Positions 32,616 through 42,975 of a DNA stretch of 53,590 nucleotides are shown piece by piece. The translations under genes and the position numbers were made by a program. Source of the stretch: Nemertoderma westbladi (Eukaryota; Xenacoelomorpha; Nemertodermatida; Nemertodermatidae); NCBI GenBank assembly GCA_032718475.1, contig JAUCBJ010007859.1:1-53590 (forward strand). The letters run 5' to 3'. Numbering within the stretch: the first letter of the stretch is position 1; each line of letters begins with the position of its first letter. The notes beneath the pieces were generated by a model. It did not search any database. It was not told the DNA's origin and was given only the letters and a program-made list of their open reading frames with translations.

Positions 32616-34837
32616 CCACCCTCTGTCGTGTCCATATTCCCCTCGCCACCAAGTCTGCCCGAACTCCCCCAACTTCGATCCCGGCGCTGTCTAGGTGGCC
32701 ACACAGCTCAGAATCAGAGCATTACAGCTCAGAGCATGGGTTGTAGAAAACTCGCCTCCACAACCCTCACACCTTACTGGAAGCCCGGGGGGTAATCCCA
32801 CTCGGATTGTACACAGAGGGAAACTCCGGTATGTGCTGACTGGGGGTTGTCTTGGCCACATCTGACAGCTTGCGGATGCTGTCGACGATGTGGGTGATGA
32901 TCGCCGCGAGTTTTCCAACTGACCCGGAGTCGTCAGCATACCAAGCTTGCCGCTGCCTGAGGTTAGTTGGGGTAGTTTTTTAAGGCATTGTGGTTGGAGT
33001 GATTATTGCAGACTCGGTTTCTGGGTCCGCAGCTTCGGCAACTGGCTGTATTAGATCGCCTCCCGGGTGAGTATCTTCCTCATCACCGACGTGCCTTGAC
33101 TCATCGTTGTCACTCTCTGACGACTTGGTAGTATCAAGCATCTCTTGGTATAGCTGGGACTCAACAACCCCTGGCAAACCGCGGAGGTTGCGGATTAGTG
33201 GCAACACAGCACAGCCATATCCCATCATTGCCGCGGGGTCGCCCTGAGTCCAACCCTCGCGACTCCATAATGGTTGGTCGCACCCATGAACATAGAGGGC
33301 GGCATGACCGTTGTAGGAGTTGAAGAGAAATCGCGATGCACGGCAATTGCACAGTGCAGTTGGACGGCTGATGGAATTAAATGCGTTCTTCGCGTCCACT
33401 AGTAGCATTCCCTCAGACTCGACATCATTGAAGGCATTGTTCATGGTATGAACTGCCCCCTCTATGCCTTCCATCACACCAGCACAGAGTTGATCGGCGC
33501 CACACTGGAGGATCAGATCGGCCTTAGTCTCGGAGGTGATGCAGATGGCGAGGAGGCGATACAACACTTCACCTATACCAATGGGGCGAACACCTGGCTG
33601 TTTGTCAAGTGCGATAAGCCGACAGGCACGCAATGAACGTATTTCACCCCAAGGCACAATGGTGTTGGCCAGTCGCCGAGCTAGAGAGGCCACTGCCTCC
33701 CGCAAACGGGCGCTGTGGGCCTCATACCGGGTCAACATCATGCTCCAGAGTTCACCATCGCCTCCAACAAGACCACCGCTCCCGTGGAGAGACATTGCTA
33801 TCTTCAGTACCATTTGACCAGTTATTTCGACCTCTTCTAGTGGAGGAAGATCGGTGCAAGGAGTGAGCGAATCTGGGGTGACTTCCATCTGTGGTGGGTG
33901 TTTCTGCTCTAGTATATCCTGGACCGTGATGCCTGGAGGCTGGCCTTCTACGTGGTCATTGGGGTGGAGAATTCCACCTCTATCACGCCCAGTCACCATA
34001 CGTACTGCGGAGCGGTTCATTCCTGTTGCGGTTGAAACTTCGACCAATATCATCTGGTGATGCTCGGGTTCCCGTAGGGAACTTAGCACTACAGCGCTCT
34101 GCCTCAGCTACAAGTGAATCAAACTCCGCTCGTTCCCACATGCCAACTCGCCGGAGGATGGTCCTTCTCACATCAGGGGTTTTATTGAAGTCTGGGTCCC
34201 TCTGAAAGATATTGGCCAGTAGACAGAGTGGGCGCTCCGAAGAGCAACTCCCTTTCACAAGGCATTCAATCTCAGTGGTAACGAGGTCAACAACTTTACG
34301 ACCTGTATTGCCTCCGGGGAAAATGTATCGTCTTGAGGGTATCCTAGCCAGTCGAGCATGCCGAATTTCCCACACAGGATCGGAAGAGGAGCCAGGGCTA
34401 TTGAGCCACACACCCCCAAACGCGGCTTCCAGGACCTTGCTAGTCGAGGCTGAAGCTCCCTGACCATCTGGATGCAATGATTTGGTCTGCGAATTGTCAC
34501 TGTCTCTATCATCGCGTGTAGGAATCTCAGGACCATGCACAACACCAATATTTGTATTGCGGCAGGTTCCTGAAGCAACTTGGGGACAGCTATTGGGGCT
34601 GATATAGATGGAGCGATTGTTGGGATTATTGCAGAAGTTATTCGCTAAAGGTGTGCAGCTATGGCAAGGTCTACTAGCCTCGCACACAGCCACAGCGACT
34701 AGTGATACCGCGAGCATGTGCAGTGCACTGACAACAGCACTGAGAACCAGTATGAGCAGACTTGGGTGAGACAGGTGGAGACATGGGAGGGACTGACAAG
34801 CCAACACGCAACTCAGGGGGAACAGACAGACCAACAC
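32616..34837 (-). pseudogene. Reverse transcriptase element ('RPIGIGE / TQGDP' family)
   Basis: The minus strand holds three frames of one damaged gene. From 34837 a variable N-terminal part leads to a conserved block ('RRYIFPGGNTGRKVVDLVT', 'LCLLANIFQRDPDF'). Near 34050 the frame shifts. The next frame (34089-32980) carries the RT: 'RACRLIALDKQPGVRPIGIG', motif A 'LLVDAKNAFNSISR', motif B 'EGWTQGDPAAMM'. A stop near 32980 separates this from motif C 'AWYADDSGSVGKL' (~32945-32905), and a further frame change follows before the C-terminal region at 32690-32610. This RT type, with the RPIGxGE and EGxTQGDP motifs, is widespread in corals and other marine invertebrates. I do not know its formal clade name. 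All three catalytic Asp positions are visible, but the gene is broken in at least three places. Confidence 0.78.
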
Positions 34838-35745
34838 CCGTCATGGGAGGGACTGACAGGCCGACACGCGACTTGGGAGGGACAGACAGACCGTCATCCG
34901 ACATTGGATGGACAGACATACCGGCATCCGGAGCAGGGGGGACAGACAGACCGATATCCGAAGCAGGAGGGACAGACAGACCGACATCCGAAGCAGGAGT
35001 GACAGACAGACCGACATCCGAAGCAGGAGGGACAGACATACCGACATGGGAAGCATGAGGAACAGACAGACCCACATCTGAAGCAGGAGGGACAGACAGA
35101 CCGACATCCGAAGCTGGAGGGACAGACAGACCGACATCCGAAACAGGAGGGACAGACAGACCGACATCCGAAGCAGGAGGGACAGACAGACCGACACCCG
35201 CAGCAGGAGGGTCGGATAGACCGACATCCGGAGCAGGAGGGACTGACATACCGACATTCGAAGCAGGAGGGACAGACAGACCGATATCCGGAGCAGGAGG
35301 GACAGACAGGCCGACATCCGAAGCAGGAGGGACAGACAGACCGACACCCGAAGCAGGAGTGACAGACAGACCGACATCCGAAGCAGGAGGGACAGACAGA
35401 CCGACACCCGAAGCAGGAGGGTCGGATAGACCGACATCCGGAGCAGGAGGGACTGACATACCGACATCCGAAGCAGGAGGGTCAGACAGACCGACATTCA
35501 AAGCACGAGGGACTGACATGCCGGCATCCGAAGCAGGAGGGACAGACAGACCGACATTCGAAGATGGAGGGACAGACAGACCGATATCCGGAGCAGGAGG
35601 GATATACAGACCGACATCCGACACGGGAGTGTCAAACGGACAGGCACCAGACTCATAGGGAACAGACAGACTGAGTTCCGAAGCAGGAGGTTCTGATAGA
35701 CCGACACCCGAAGCAGGAGGGACAGACAGACCGACATCCAAAGCA
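34790..35745. repeat. 30-bp minisatellite next to the RT element, about 31 units
   Basis: The plus-strand unit is GCAGGAGGGACAGACAGACC plus GACATCCGAA, with an exact 30-bp period. Most variation is at the CCGAA/CCGGA and GACAGA/GACATA positions. The minus strand reads as repeats of 'VGLSVPPASD' in a frame (34674-35741) that overlaps the RT element's N-terminal frame. It may be an N-terminal coding repeat of that element or an independent minisatellite. All other frames through it are artefacts. Confidence 0.93.
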
Positions 35746-35902
35746 AATGGAAAACAAATTGGTTTATTTTCCGAAAGATTTTCAAGAATTTGCTGTGTCA
35801 GCTAAGGAAAGTATGATCACATAATAGTTATCATAATTGTAATAAATCCATTATTTGTCATGTTATGCGTAATTTTATTCCACTAAATTGGCTTTTCACC
35901 AT

Positions 35903-36046
35903 CTGACCACATACTAACTATGTCTATATTAAATTAAATAGCTGACCACTTACTAACTATGTCTATATTAAATTAAATAGCTGACCACTTACTAACTATG
36001 TCTATATTAAATTAAACAGCTGTCCACTTATTAACTATATCACTTT
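35903..36046. repeat. 39-bp AT-rich repeat, about 3.5 copies
   Basis: The unit GCTGACCACTTACTAACTAT followed by GTCTATATTAAATTAAATA recurs at a 39-bp period. The last copy is diverged. It sits just upstream of the truncated 5' end of the next LINE. Confidence 0.92.
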
Positions 36047-36059
36047 CCTTGCTTCACAG

Positions 36060-37940
36060 TTTTCCAACGTTACTCATGCGACTTTAATAAACCTAAACAC
36101 CGTGAAATATTTGACTTTTCAAAATTTAAATCTAAAGATCTATTACAAGACATAAAAAATCCTACCACGTGGTCTTACACCTGACCTTCAATCCCTAGTG
36201 GTGAGAAATTTGACGTCTTTTATGACGACCTAACCAAACTATGTTCCAAACATGTTCCAAAAAACGGATACCTTCCAAAAAAATACCTAGAAAACCGTGG
36301 ATGACAGGCAACCTTATAAACTGCACAATAAAAAAGAATATACTGTATCGTACTTATATAAAAAACCTACTGTATCTAATCACAATACTTTCAAACAATA
36401 CAGAAACACACTAACTTCAAGTATACGAGCAGCACAAAAATTATACTACTCTACTCAGTTTGCTAAAAATTATAATAACCTACGCAAAACCTGGTTAACT
36501 ATAAACACCGCAATTAACAAATCTCGTAAACTAAATTCACCCAAGAAACTTATCTTACGTACTGGAGATGCAACGGAGACTATAACAGACCCAACTCACA
36601 TTGCTAATATATCCTGAATGAACACTTTTCTTCCATTGGTTCTACACTTGCTAGTGATATACCTAAATCTAGTCGTTTCCCCCTACGCTATGTCAATCAT
36701 ACTAGGCCTAACTCATTTTCTCTGTCGGAAACTTCCCCGGTTGAGGTACACTATAATATCATACATATCAATCCTAACTCTGCTACGAATGATAACTTTC
36801 CTATTAAACTTATAATTCTAGCTGCGCAACCTCTGTCTATCCATATTGGTAACCTAATAAATCTATCCATATCGCAGGGTGTCTTCCCTAACTCTTTAAA
36901 AACCGCAAAAGTTATACCGTCATTTAAAGGTGGAGGCCCTACAGATACTAACAACTATCGCCCAATCTCATTACTTCAGTAAGCTCCTAGAGCAGATAAT
37001 AAACTCCCAGCTACAATCTTATGTCTCAAAATATCTAATAATTACCAAATCTCAATTCGGTTTCCGTCCTAAAACTTCTACTTCTGATGCTCTTTTATCT
37101 GTCATTGAAAAAATGCACCAAGCCCTAGATGACAAAAAGTCTACTTGTTCGATCTACATTGACCTTAAGAAAGCTTTCGATACTCTAGACCATAAAATCC
37201 TATTATCTAAGCTAAACTCCTATGGAATTCGTGGTCTACCTCTTCAACTAATTTCTAGTTCTTATCATCTAGATTACAATTCGTATCTATTGAAAGCTTT
37301 CGATCTTCTCTTCTCCCTCTAACATGTGGAAGTCCCCAAGGGTCTACTCTGTCTCCCATCCTCTTTCTATTGTATATAAATGATTTCCCCAACGCCTCAC
37401 AGCTACTCTCCGTGTTTTTTGCAGACGACACTACACTTTTCCATTCCCAATCAAATATCTAGTATCTACTGACGGATACTAATACTGAACTGGATAAGAT
37501 TGCTAATTGGCTCACCGATAACCGTCTTTCCCTGAACTTAACTAAAACTGAATATACTATATTTTCAAACTCTATAACTTACCAGACTAATCTGCCGACT
37601 ATATCAATCCAGAATAAACCAAACAAATTTTCAAGCAATACAAAATTCGAAAATTACTCGGTATATGGGTTGACAATAAACTCTCCTGGAAAATTCACAT
37701 TCAACATATCGTCAAGAAAATATCCAAAACATCAGGACTCTTCTACAAACTCAGATACATTTTCCCTCTTTATATCCTCCGCCAGCTATACTATACTCTA
37801 ATTCATCCATATCTACTTTATGGACTTCTTCTCTGGGGCGACACCCATTCAACTACACTAAAACCGCTACGCACTAAACTAAATAAGTTTATCCGTTGCA
37901 TCACCTTCAGTCACTCTCAAGCTTCCTCTAAACCACACAG
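36060..37940 (+). pseudogene. LINE reverse transcriptase, frameshifted, 5' part
   Basis: The sequence reads in pieces on the plus strand. A linker between endonuclease and RT comes first ('NTFKQYRNTLTSSIRAAQKL', 'GDATETITDP'). RT motifs follow: 'NNYRPISLL', 'QFGFRPKTSTSDALL', motif A 'IYIDLKKAFDTLDHKIL', motif B 'GVPQGSTLSPILFLLYINDF', motif C 'FFADDTTLFHS', then 'NRLSLNLTKTEYTIF'. The style is CR1/Jockey-like. Frame breaks are visible near 36300, 36615, 36980 (with a stop), 37250-37320, 37460 and 37640. No endonuclease is found upstream. Its C-terminus is not here but at 40134, on the far side of the 41-bp array. Confidence 0.85.
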
Positions 37941-40133
37941 CTTAATATACTCCCTCTCGACCTAAACCACTCTACAAACAGCTCAATATACTCCCTCTCG
38001 ACCTAAACCACTCTACAAACAGCTTAATATACTCCCTCTCGACCTAAACCACTATACAAACAGCTCAATATACTCCCTCTCGACCTAAACCACTATACAA
38101 ACAGCTCAATATACTCCCTCTCGACCTAAACCACTCTACAAACAGCTTAATATACTCCCTCTCGACCTAAACCACTATACAAACAGCTCAATATACTCCC
38201 TCTCGACCTAAACCACTCTACAAACAGCTCAATATACTCCCTCTCGACCTAAACCACTCTACAAACAGCTCAATATACTCCCTCTCGACCTAAACCACTC
38301 TACAAACAGCTCAATATACTCCCTCTCGACCTAAACCACTCTACAAACAGCTCAATATACTCCCTCTCGACCTAAACCACTCTACAAACAGCTCAATATA
38401 CTCCCTCTCGACCTAAACCACTCTACAAACAGCTCAATATACTCCCTCTCGACCTAAACCACTCTACAAACAGCTCAATATACTCCCTCTCGACCTAAAC
38501 CACTCTACAAACAGCTCAATATACTCCCTCTCGACCTAAACCACTCTACAAACAGCTCAATATACTCCCTCTCGACCTAAACCACTCTACAAACAGCTCA
38601 ATATACTCCCTCTCTACCTAAACCACTCTACAAACAGCTTAATATACTCCCTGACTCTCTCTACCTAAACCACTCTACAAACAGCTTAATATACTCCCTG
38701 ACTCTCTCTACCTAAACCACTCTACAAACAGCTTAATATACTCCCTCTCGACCTAAACCACTCTACAAACAGCTCAATATACTCCCTCTCGACCTAAACC
38801 ACTATACAAACAGCTTAATATACTCCCTCTCGACCTAAACCACTCTACAAACAGCTCAATATACTCCCTCTCGACCTAAACCACTATACAAACAGCTCAA
38901 TATACTCCCTCTCGACCTAAACCACTCTACAAACAGCTTAATATACTCCCTCTCGACCTAAACCACTCTACAAACAGCTTAATATACTCCCTGACTCTCT
39001 CTACCTAAACCACTCTACAAACAGCTTAATATACTCCCTCTCGACCTAAACCACTCTACAAACAGCTCAATATACTCCCTCTCGACCTAAACCACTCTAC
39101 AAACAGCTCAATATACTCCCTCTCTACCTAAACCACTCTACACTACGAACAGCTTAATATACTCCCTCTCGACCTAAACCACTCTACAAACAGCTCAATA
39201 TACTCCCTCTCGACCTAAACCACTCTACAAACAGCTTAATATACTCCCTCTCGACCTAAACCACTCTACAAACAGCTCAATATACTCCCTCTCGACCTAA
39301 ACCACTCTACAAACAGCTTAATATACTCCCTCTCTACCTAAACCACTCTACACTACAAACAGCTTAATATACTCCCTCTCGACCTAAACCACTCTACAAA
39401 CAGCTTAATATACTCCCTCTCGACCTAAACCACTCTACAAACAGCTCAATATACTCCCTCTCGACCTAAACCACTCTACAAACAGCTCAATATACTCCCT
39501 CTCGACCTAAACCACTATACAAACAGCTCAATATACTCCCTCTCGACCTAAACCACTCTACAAACAGCTCAATATACTCCCTCTCGACCTAAACCACTAT
39601 ACAAACAGCTCAATATACTCCCTCTCGACCTAAACCACTATACAAACAGCTCAATATACTCCCTATCGACCTAAACCACTCTACAAACAGCTCAATATAC
39701 TCCCTCTCGACCTAAACCACTCTACAAACAGCTCAATATACTCCCTCTCGACCTAAACCACTCTACAAACAGCTTAATATACTCCCTCTCGGCCTAAACC
39801 ACTCTACAAACAGCTCAATATACTCCCTCTCGACCTAAACCACTCTACAAACAGCTTAATATACTCCCTCTCTACCTAAACCACTCTACACTACAAACAG
39901 CTTAATATACTCCCTCTCTACCTAAACCACTCTACACTACAAACAGCTTAATATACTCCCTCTCGACCTAAACCACTCTACAAACAGCTCAATATACTCC
40001 CTCTCGACCTAAACCACTCTACAAACAGCTCAATATACTCCCTCTCGACCTAAACCACTCTACAAACAGCTCAATATACTCCCTCTCGACCTAAACCACT
40101 CTACAAACAGCTCAATATACTCCCTCTCAACCT
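37924..40133. repeat. 41-bp minisatellite inserted within a LINE RT gene, about 50 units
   Basis: The unit is CTCGACCTAAACCACTCTAC plus AAACAGCTCAATATACTCCCT, with a 41-bp period. Variants have tAtaca, gcttaa, and occasional insertions (CTGACTCT; CACTAC). In the LINE's coding sense one unit reads 'KPLYKQLNILPLDL'. At 40134 the gene continues with 'NLMFKLQSIAIYV'. The array is thus an in-place expansion of one short coding segment, not a foreign insertion. 41 is not a multiple of three, so each added unit shifts the frame. Confidence 0.96.
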
Positions 40134-40540
40134 AATGTTTAAGCTACAAAGTATCGCTATTTATGTTTGACATTCATGCCAACTCTAATCCTTCCAACTC
40201 TGAACTTGGTGAACTATTTTCTAAAACATCGACACTTCACAACTACAATACCCGAGCAGCTTGTAATCGCAATTTCTATACCCCTCTACAAGACTGTCGT
40301 CCACGCAACGTTCCATGAGTTTTCTAGGCCCTTCCATCTGGAATGCTATACCAGGTGATATTAAAATGAAAAAGCAAAACAAATATTTTCTAAAAGTCTC
40401 AAGCTGCACTACTTATTTAAACTCTAGACTATTTCTAAACTTTCTAACACTAAATATACATTACAGTAGCTACTGCGTATACATTTTGGTAACCTCATTA
40501 ATTGATGGCTAATAAATGCTAGTACAAAACGTAATTTGGA
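40134..40540 (+). pseudogene. LINE RT C-terminus, continuation after the 41-bp array
   Basis: Right after the last unit the coding sequence resumes ('LNLMFKLQSIAIYV', then in another frame 'NSELGELFSKTSTLHNYNTR') and ends with the hallmark 'FLGPSIWNAIPGDIK' block and a stop at ~40510. This is the expected order for the C-terminal region of the same LINE whose palm lies at 37130-37640. At least two frameshifts are present. It completes the element's coding region apart from the missing endonuclease. Confidence 0.82.
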
Positions 40541-40544
40541 GTAA

Positions 40545-40566
40545 CCCCCCCCCCCCCCCCCCCCCC
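40545..40566. repeat. Poly(C) tract, 22 bases
   Basis: An uninterrupted run of 22 cytosines lies in the 3' region of the LINE. Length is likely unstable and may be mis-sized by sequencing. Confidence 0.95.
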
Positions 40567-40739
40567 ATTCCCCTTCCCATCCCGTAATATCTTACCACCT
40601 GAACCTAGGGTAGTGACAACCACTAGCTCTGCTATTACTCGCTGCCCTGTTCTCTCTTTCCCTAATATCATCTTCATCCATATGTGCAATTTTGTAAACT
40701 ATATGGAAGGAATAAAAACCAATTTGAAAATAAAATCTA

Positions 40740-40911
40740 TTTTCATGGTCCATGCAAAATTTCATCAAAATCGTTAGAGCCGTTTTTGCTCTTGGTCAGT
40801 AGCCAGTAGTCAGTAGCCAGTAGTCAGTAGCCAGTAGCCAGTAGTCAGTAGCCAGTAGCCAGTAGCCAGTAGCCAGTAGCCAGTAGCCAGTAGCCAGTAG
40901 TCAGTAGCTTC
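40740..40911 (+). mobile_element. Retroposon 3' end with (CAGTAGC)n-type tail
   Basis: At 40750-40786 the sequence CATGCAAAATTTCATCAAAA continues TCGTTAGAGCCGTTTTTG. This matches a motif known to recur near the 3' ends of many invertebrate LINEs and SINEs. It is followed from ~40797 to 40911 by a heptameric repeat of AGTAGCC/AGTAGTC. Short tandem repeats at the 3' end are typical of RTE-like LINEs and their SINEs. No coding part is attached, so this is either the very 3' end of the LINE ending at 40510 or a separate truncated insertion. Confidence 0.6.
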
Positions 40912-40946
40912 TTTTTCTTACAGTAATCAAGTCTAACGACTTGCTA

Positions 40947-41124
40947 ATTAATCAAGTACGTTAAGTAAAAACCTTACCGTTAGGTGTGTCAGTGCCGAAG
41001 TATGTAAAAACTAAAAACTAATTGCATGCAACGTCTAGGTCTTGTTGTTGTTTTTTAGTTTTTTACATACTTTGGCACTGACATACCAACCGGTAAGGTT
41101 TTTACTTAACGTGCTTGATTAATA
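40947..41124. repeat. Long inverted repeat (foldback/MITE-like)
   Basis: Two arms of ~76 bp (40947-41022 and 41049-41124) are reverse complements with only a few mismatches, separated by ~26 bp. The arms begin ATTAATCAAGtACGTTAAGT and include AAAACCTTACCG and GTCAGTGCC. Such a perfect-looking hairpin suggests a foldback or MITE-type DNA element; no transposase is present. The flanks are AT-rich, and a target-site duplication is hard to define. Confidence 0.88.
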
Positions 41125-42254
41125 AATAAAATACAATTAACTCTTTATTGTTGGATTTTCAAGCTTCTACTTCCCAGAAAGTAACCTTTGGTTCCTAATA
41201 ACTAATTATAATATATCTATGGTAATTAAATTACCGTATTACCCCAAGTACAATATTTCCTGCAGCCGTTTAGTATTTTAAATTAATTTAAAACATTTTT
41301 TTTTCAGATTAAAATTTTTCAAGTCAAACTAAAATGTTTCCAACAAGGGGGTTAATTCAGTCGGCAATTACGTGGCTTCATTTGATTGGTTGAAATCCCG
41401 CAATACTTATAAACTGAGCCAGTTTTTAATAATGTTAATATATACAAATAAACTCGTCTTTTATAAGCATCAATATATTTATTCGCATAAATGTTATTCG
41501 TATATTTATTATGTATATTATTCACATGTTATAGATTTCCGTCGAATTTCAATATTTATTTATGAATATGATTATAATATATTTATTTGATTTTTGTAAA
41601 TTTCTTCTGATTTTGAGTTTTTTATAATAGGCCCACCGGTACTGTAATTCGGGTCGTGGTAGGCCATACCTGTTCGCGCTTTTAGACCTTAAGGGGGGGG
41701 GGGGGGGGGGGGGGTACACCGTTTTGGTCCAAAATATGTTGAAATTTTTTTATGATCTATTATAATGCACGAATGGTGTTTCCAAATCTGAAAAGCTATT
41801 TAATAGCTCTTTTAGTTTACAATATCCATTTGCATTTATCTATTTAAAATGCTATTACTATGTATAATGAAAGGTCGATTATCTCCAAATATTTTTTTCA
41901 TGAAATTGTCAACTTCAAAACCCCACTACTTCTACAATTTTTGAGCAATTAGTCTGAAAATTTCTGTGGGTGTCTACATAGCCACCCTGCATAAAAGTAT
42001 CAGACAACTTTTCGAACTTTTTCGTTGATAAAATTTAATACTATTTATAACAAACATAAAAAATTAACATAAATTTGCAGCGCCACCTAGCGGTGCAGAA
42101 ATATTTTCACAAAATTTCGCCCGACCTGTCATGTAGAATAGCATTTTAGGCACATATATTCCAAATTTTAGCTAATACCAAACAATTTTGAAACGCTGAG
42201 AGTGATAAATCGAAGAGTTGTCCGAAAATGGTGTAGCCCTTCTCTACAGTTTAA
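41125..42254. other. Intergenic, no gene; G22 tract
   Basis: AT-rich non-coding sequence. A run of 22 guanines lies at 41693-41714. Apart from the candidate CTCF-like site at 42080-42093, listed separately, nothing else is recognised. Confidence 0.5.
42080..42093 (-). promoter_or_regulatory. Candidate CTCF-type binding site
   Basis: The plus strand reads GCGCCACCTAGCGG; its complement CCGCTAGGTGGCGC matches the conserved bilaterian CTCF core (CCASYAGRKGGCRS) at 13 of 14 positions, with G for A at position 3. It lies in non-coding DNA between repeat-rich blocks. This is a single motif match by eye with no other support. Confidence 0.3.
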
Positions 42255-42975
42255 TTAACCTGCTATTTTAATTGTCACAGAAAACTTTCTTAAGCCAGAC
42301 CAAAGAGAGAACAAAAACCAGCGCGGCAGCAGGCAATCATCCCAGGCATGAAAATCGATCGACTTGCTTACAGGGCGGAAAAGCCAACCAACCACCAAGG
42401 TTAAGGCTGAATCACCAGCCGATCGCCTCAATGGTTGGAAGGCCCACTTTGAAAAGCTCCTCAATAATGACAGGGTATTGCCTGATAACTTTATAGAATT
42501 AAAAGTGTCTGAGTCTGTACTCCCAGATATTCCCATTGGCGATATCTCCTTTTCAGAAGTGAAGGCTGCTGCAAAGAGCATTAAGACCAATCGTGCCAGT
42601 GGAGTAGATGGTGTTCCTCTGATAGATAGATTTATTTATACATTATGTAAAAACAATAACAAATACACCAAACAATGTACCGGTATAAAGGTATTGTCCA
42701 ACATAACATATAGGATTACCCCTAAAGCTTTGCAGCTTATGAGCTAATGAGGTCTTTAAAATACCTGAGTGTTTAAAGCTCATCTATCCCATCATAGTAG
42801 ACATGTACCGAACAACAAGAGTCCCACAAAAAATGAAAACAAATAAGTTGGTGCCAGTTCCCAAGAAGGGTAACCAACACTCTATGGTTCTTTCCGGGGA
42901 ATCTCATTGATCTCGATTGCTGCTAAGCTATACAATAGAATTATATTAAATCGCATCAGGGATCCCCGGATTAAC
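42255..42975 (+). pseudogene. LINE RT N-terminal region (same family as 24057-25370)
   Basis: The plus strand encodes the linker before the RT ('TTKVKAESPADRLNGWKAHF', 'LNNDRVLPDNF', 'IKTNRASGVDGVP'). Then comes a foreign ~100-bp patch (~42620-42715), and after frame changes 'KLVPVPKKGN' and 'SIAAKLYNRIILNRIRD'. These are the first conserved RT blocks (fingers). The coding sequence breaks off at 42975 within the 'IRDP' codons and resumes at 44769 with the next codons of the same gene. Confidence 0.8.

Noticed and set aside
35359-35658. Plus-strand frames such as 'TDRPTSEAGG' repeats
   Set aside because: Shadow translation of the 30-bp array.
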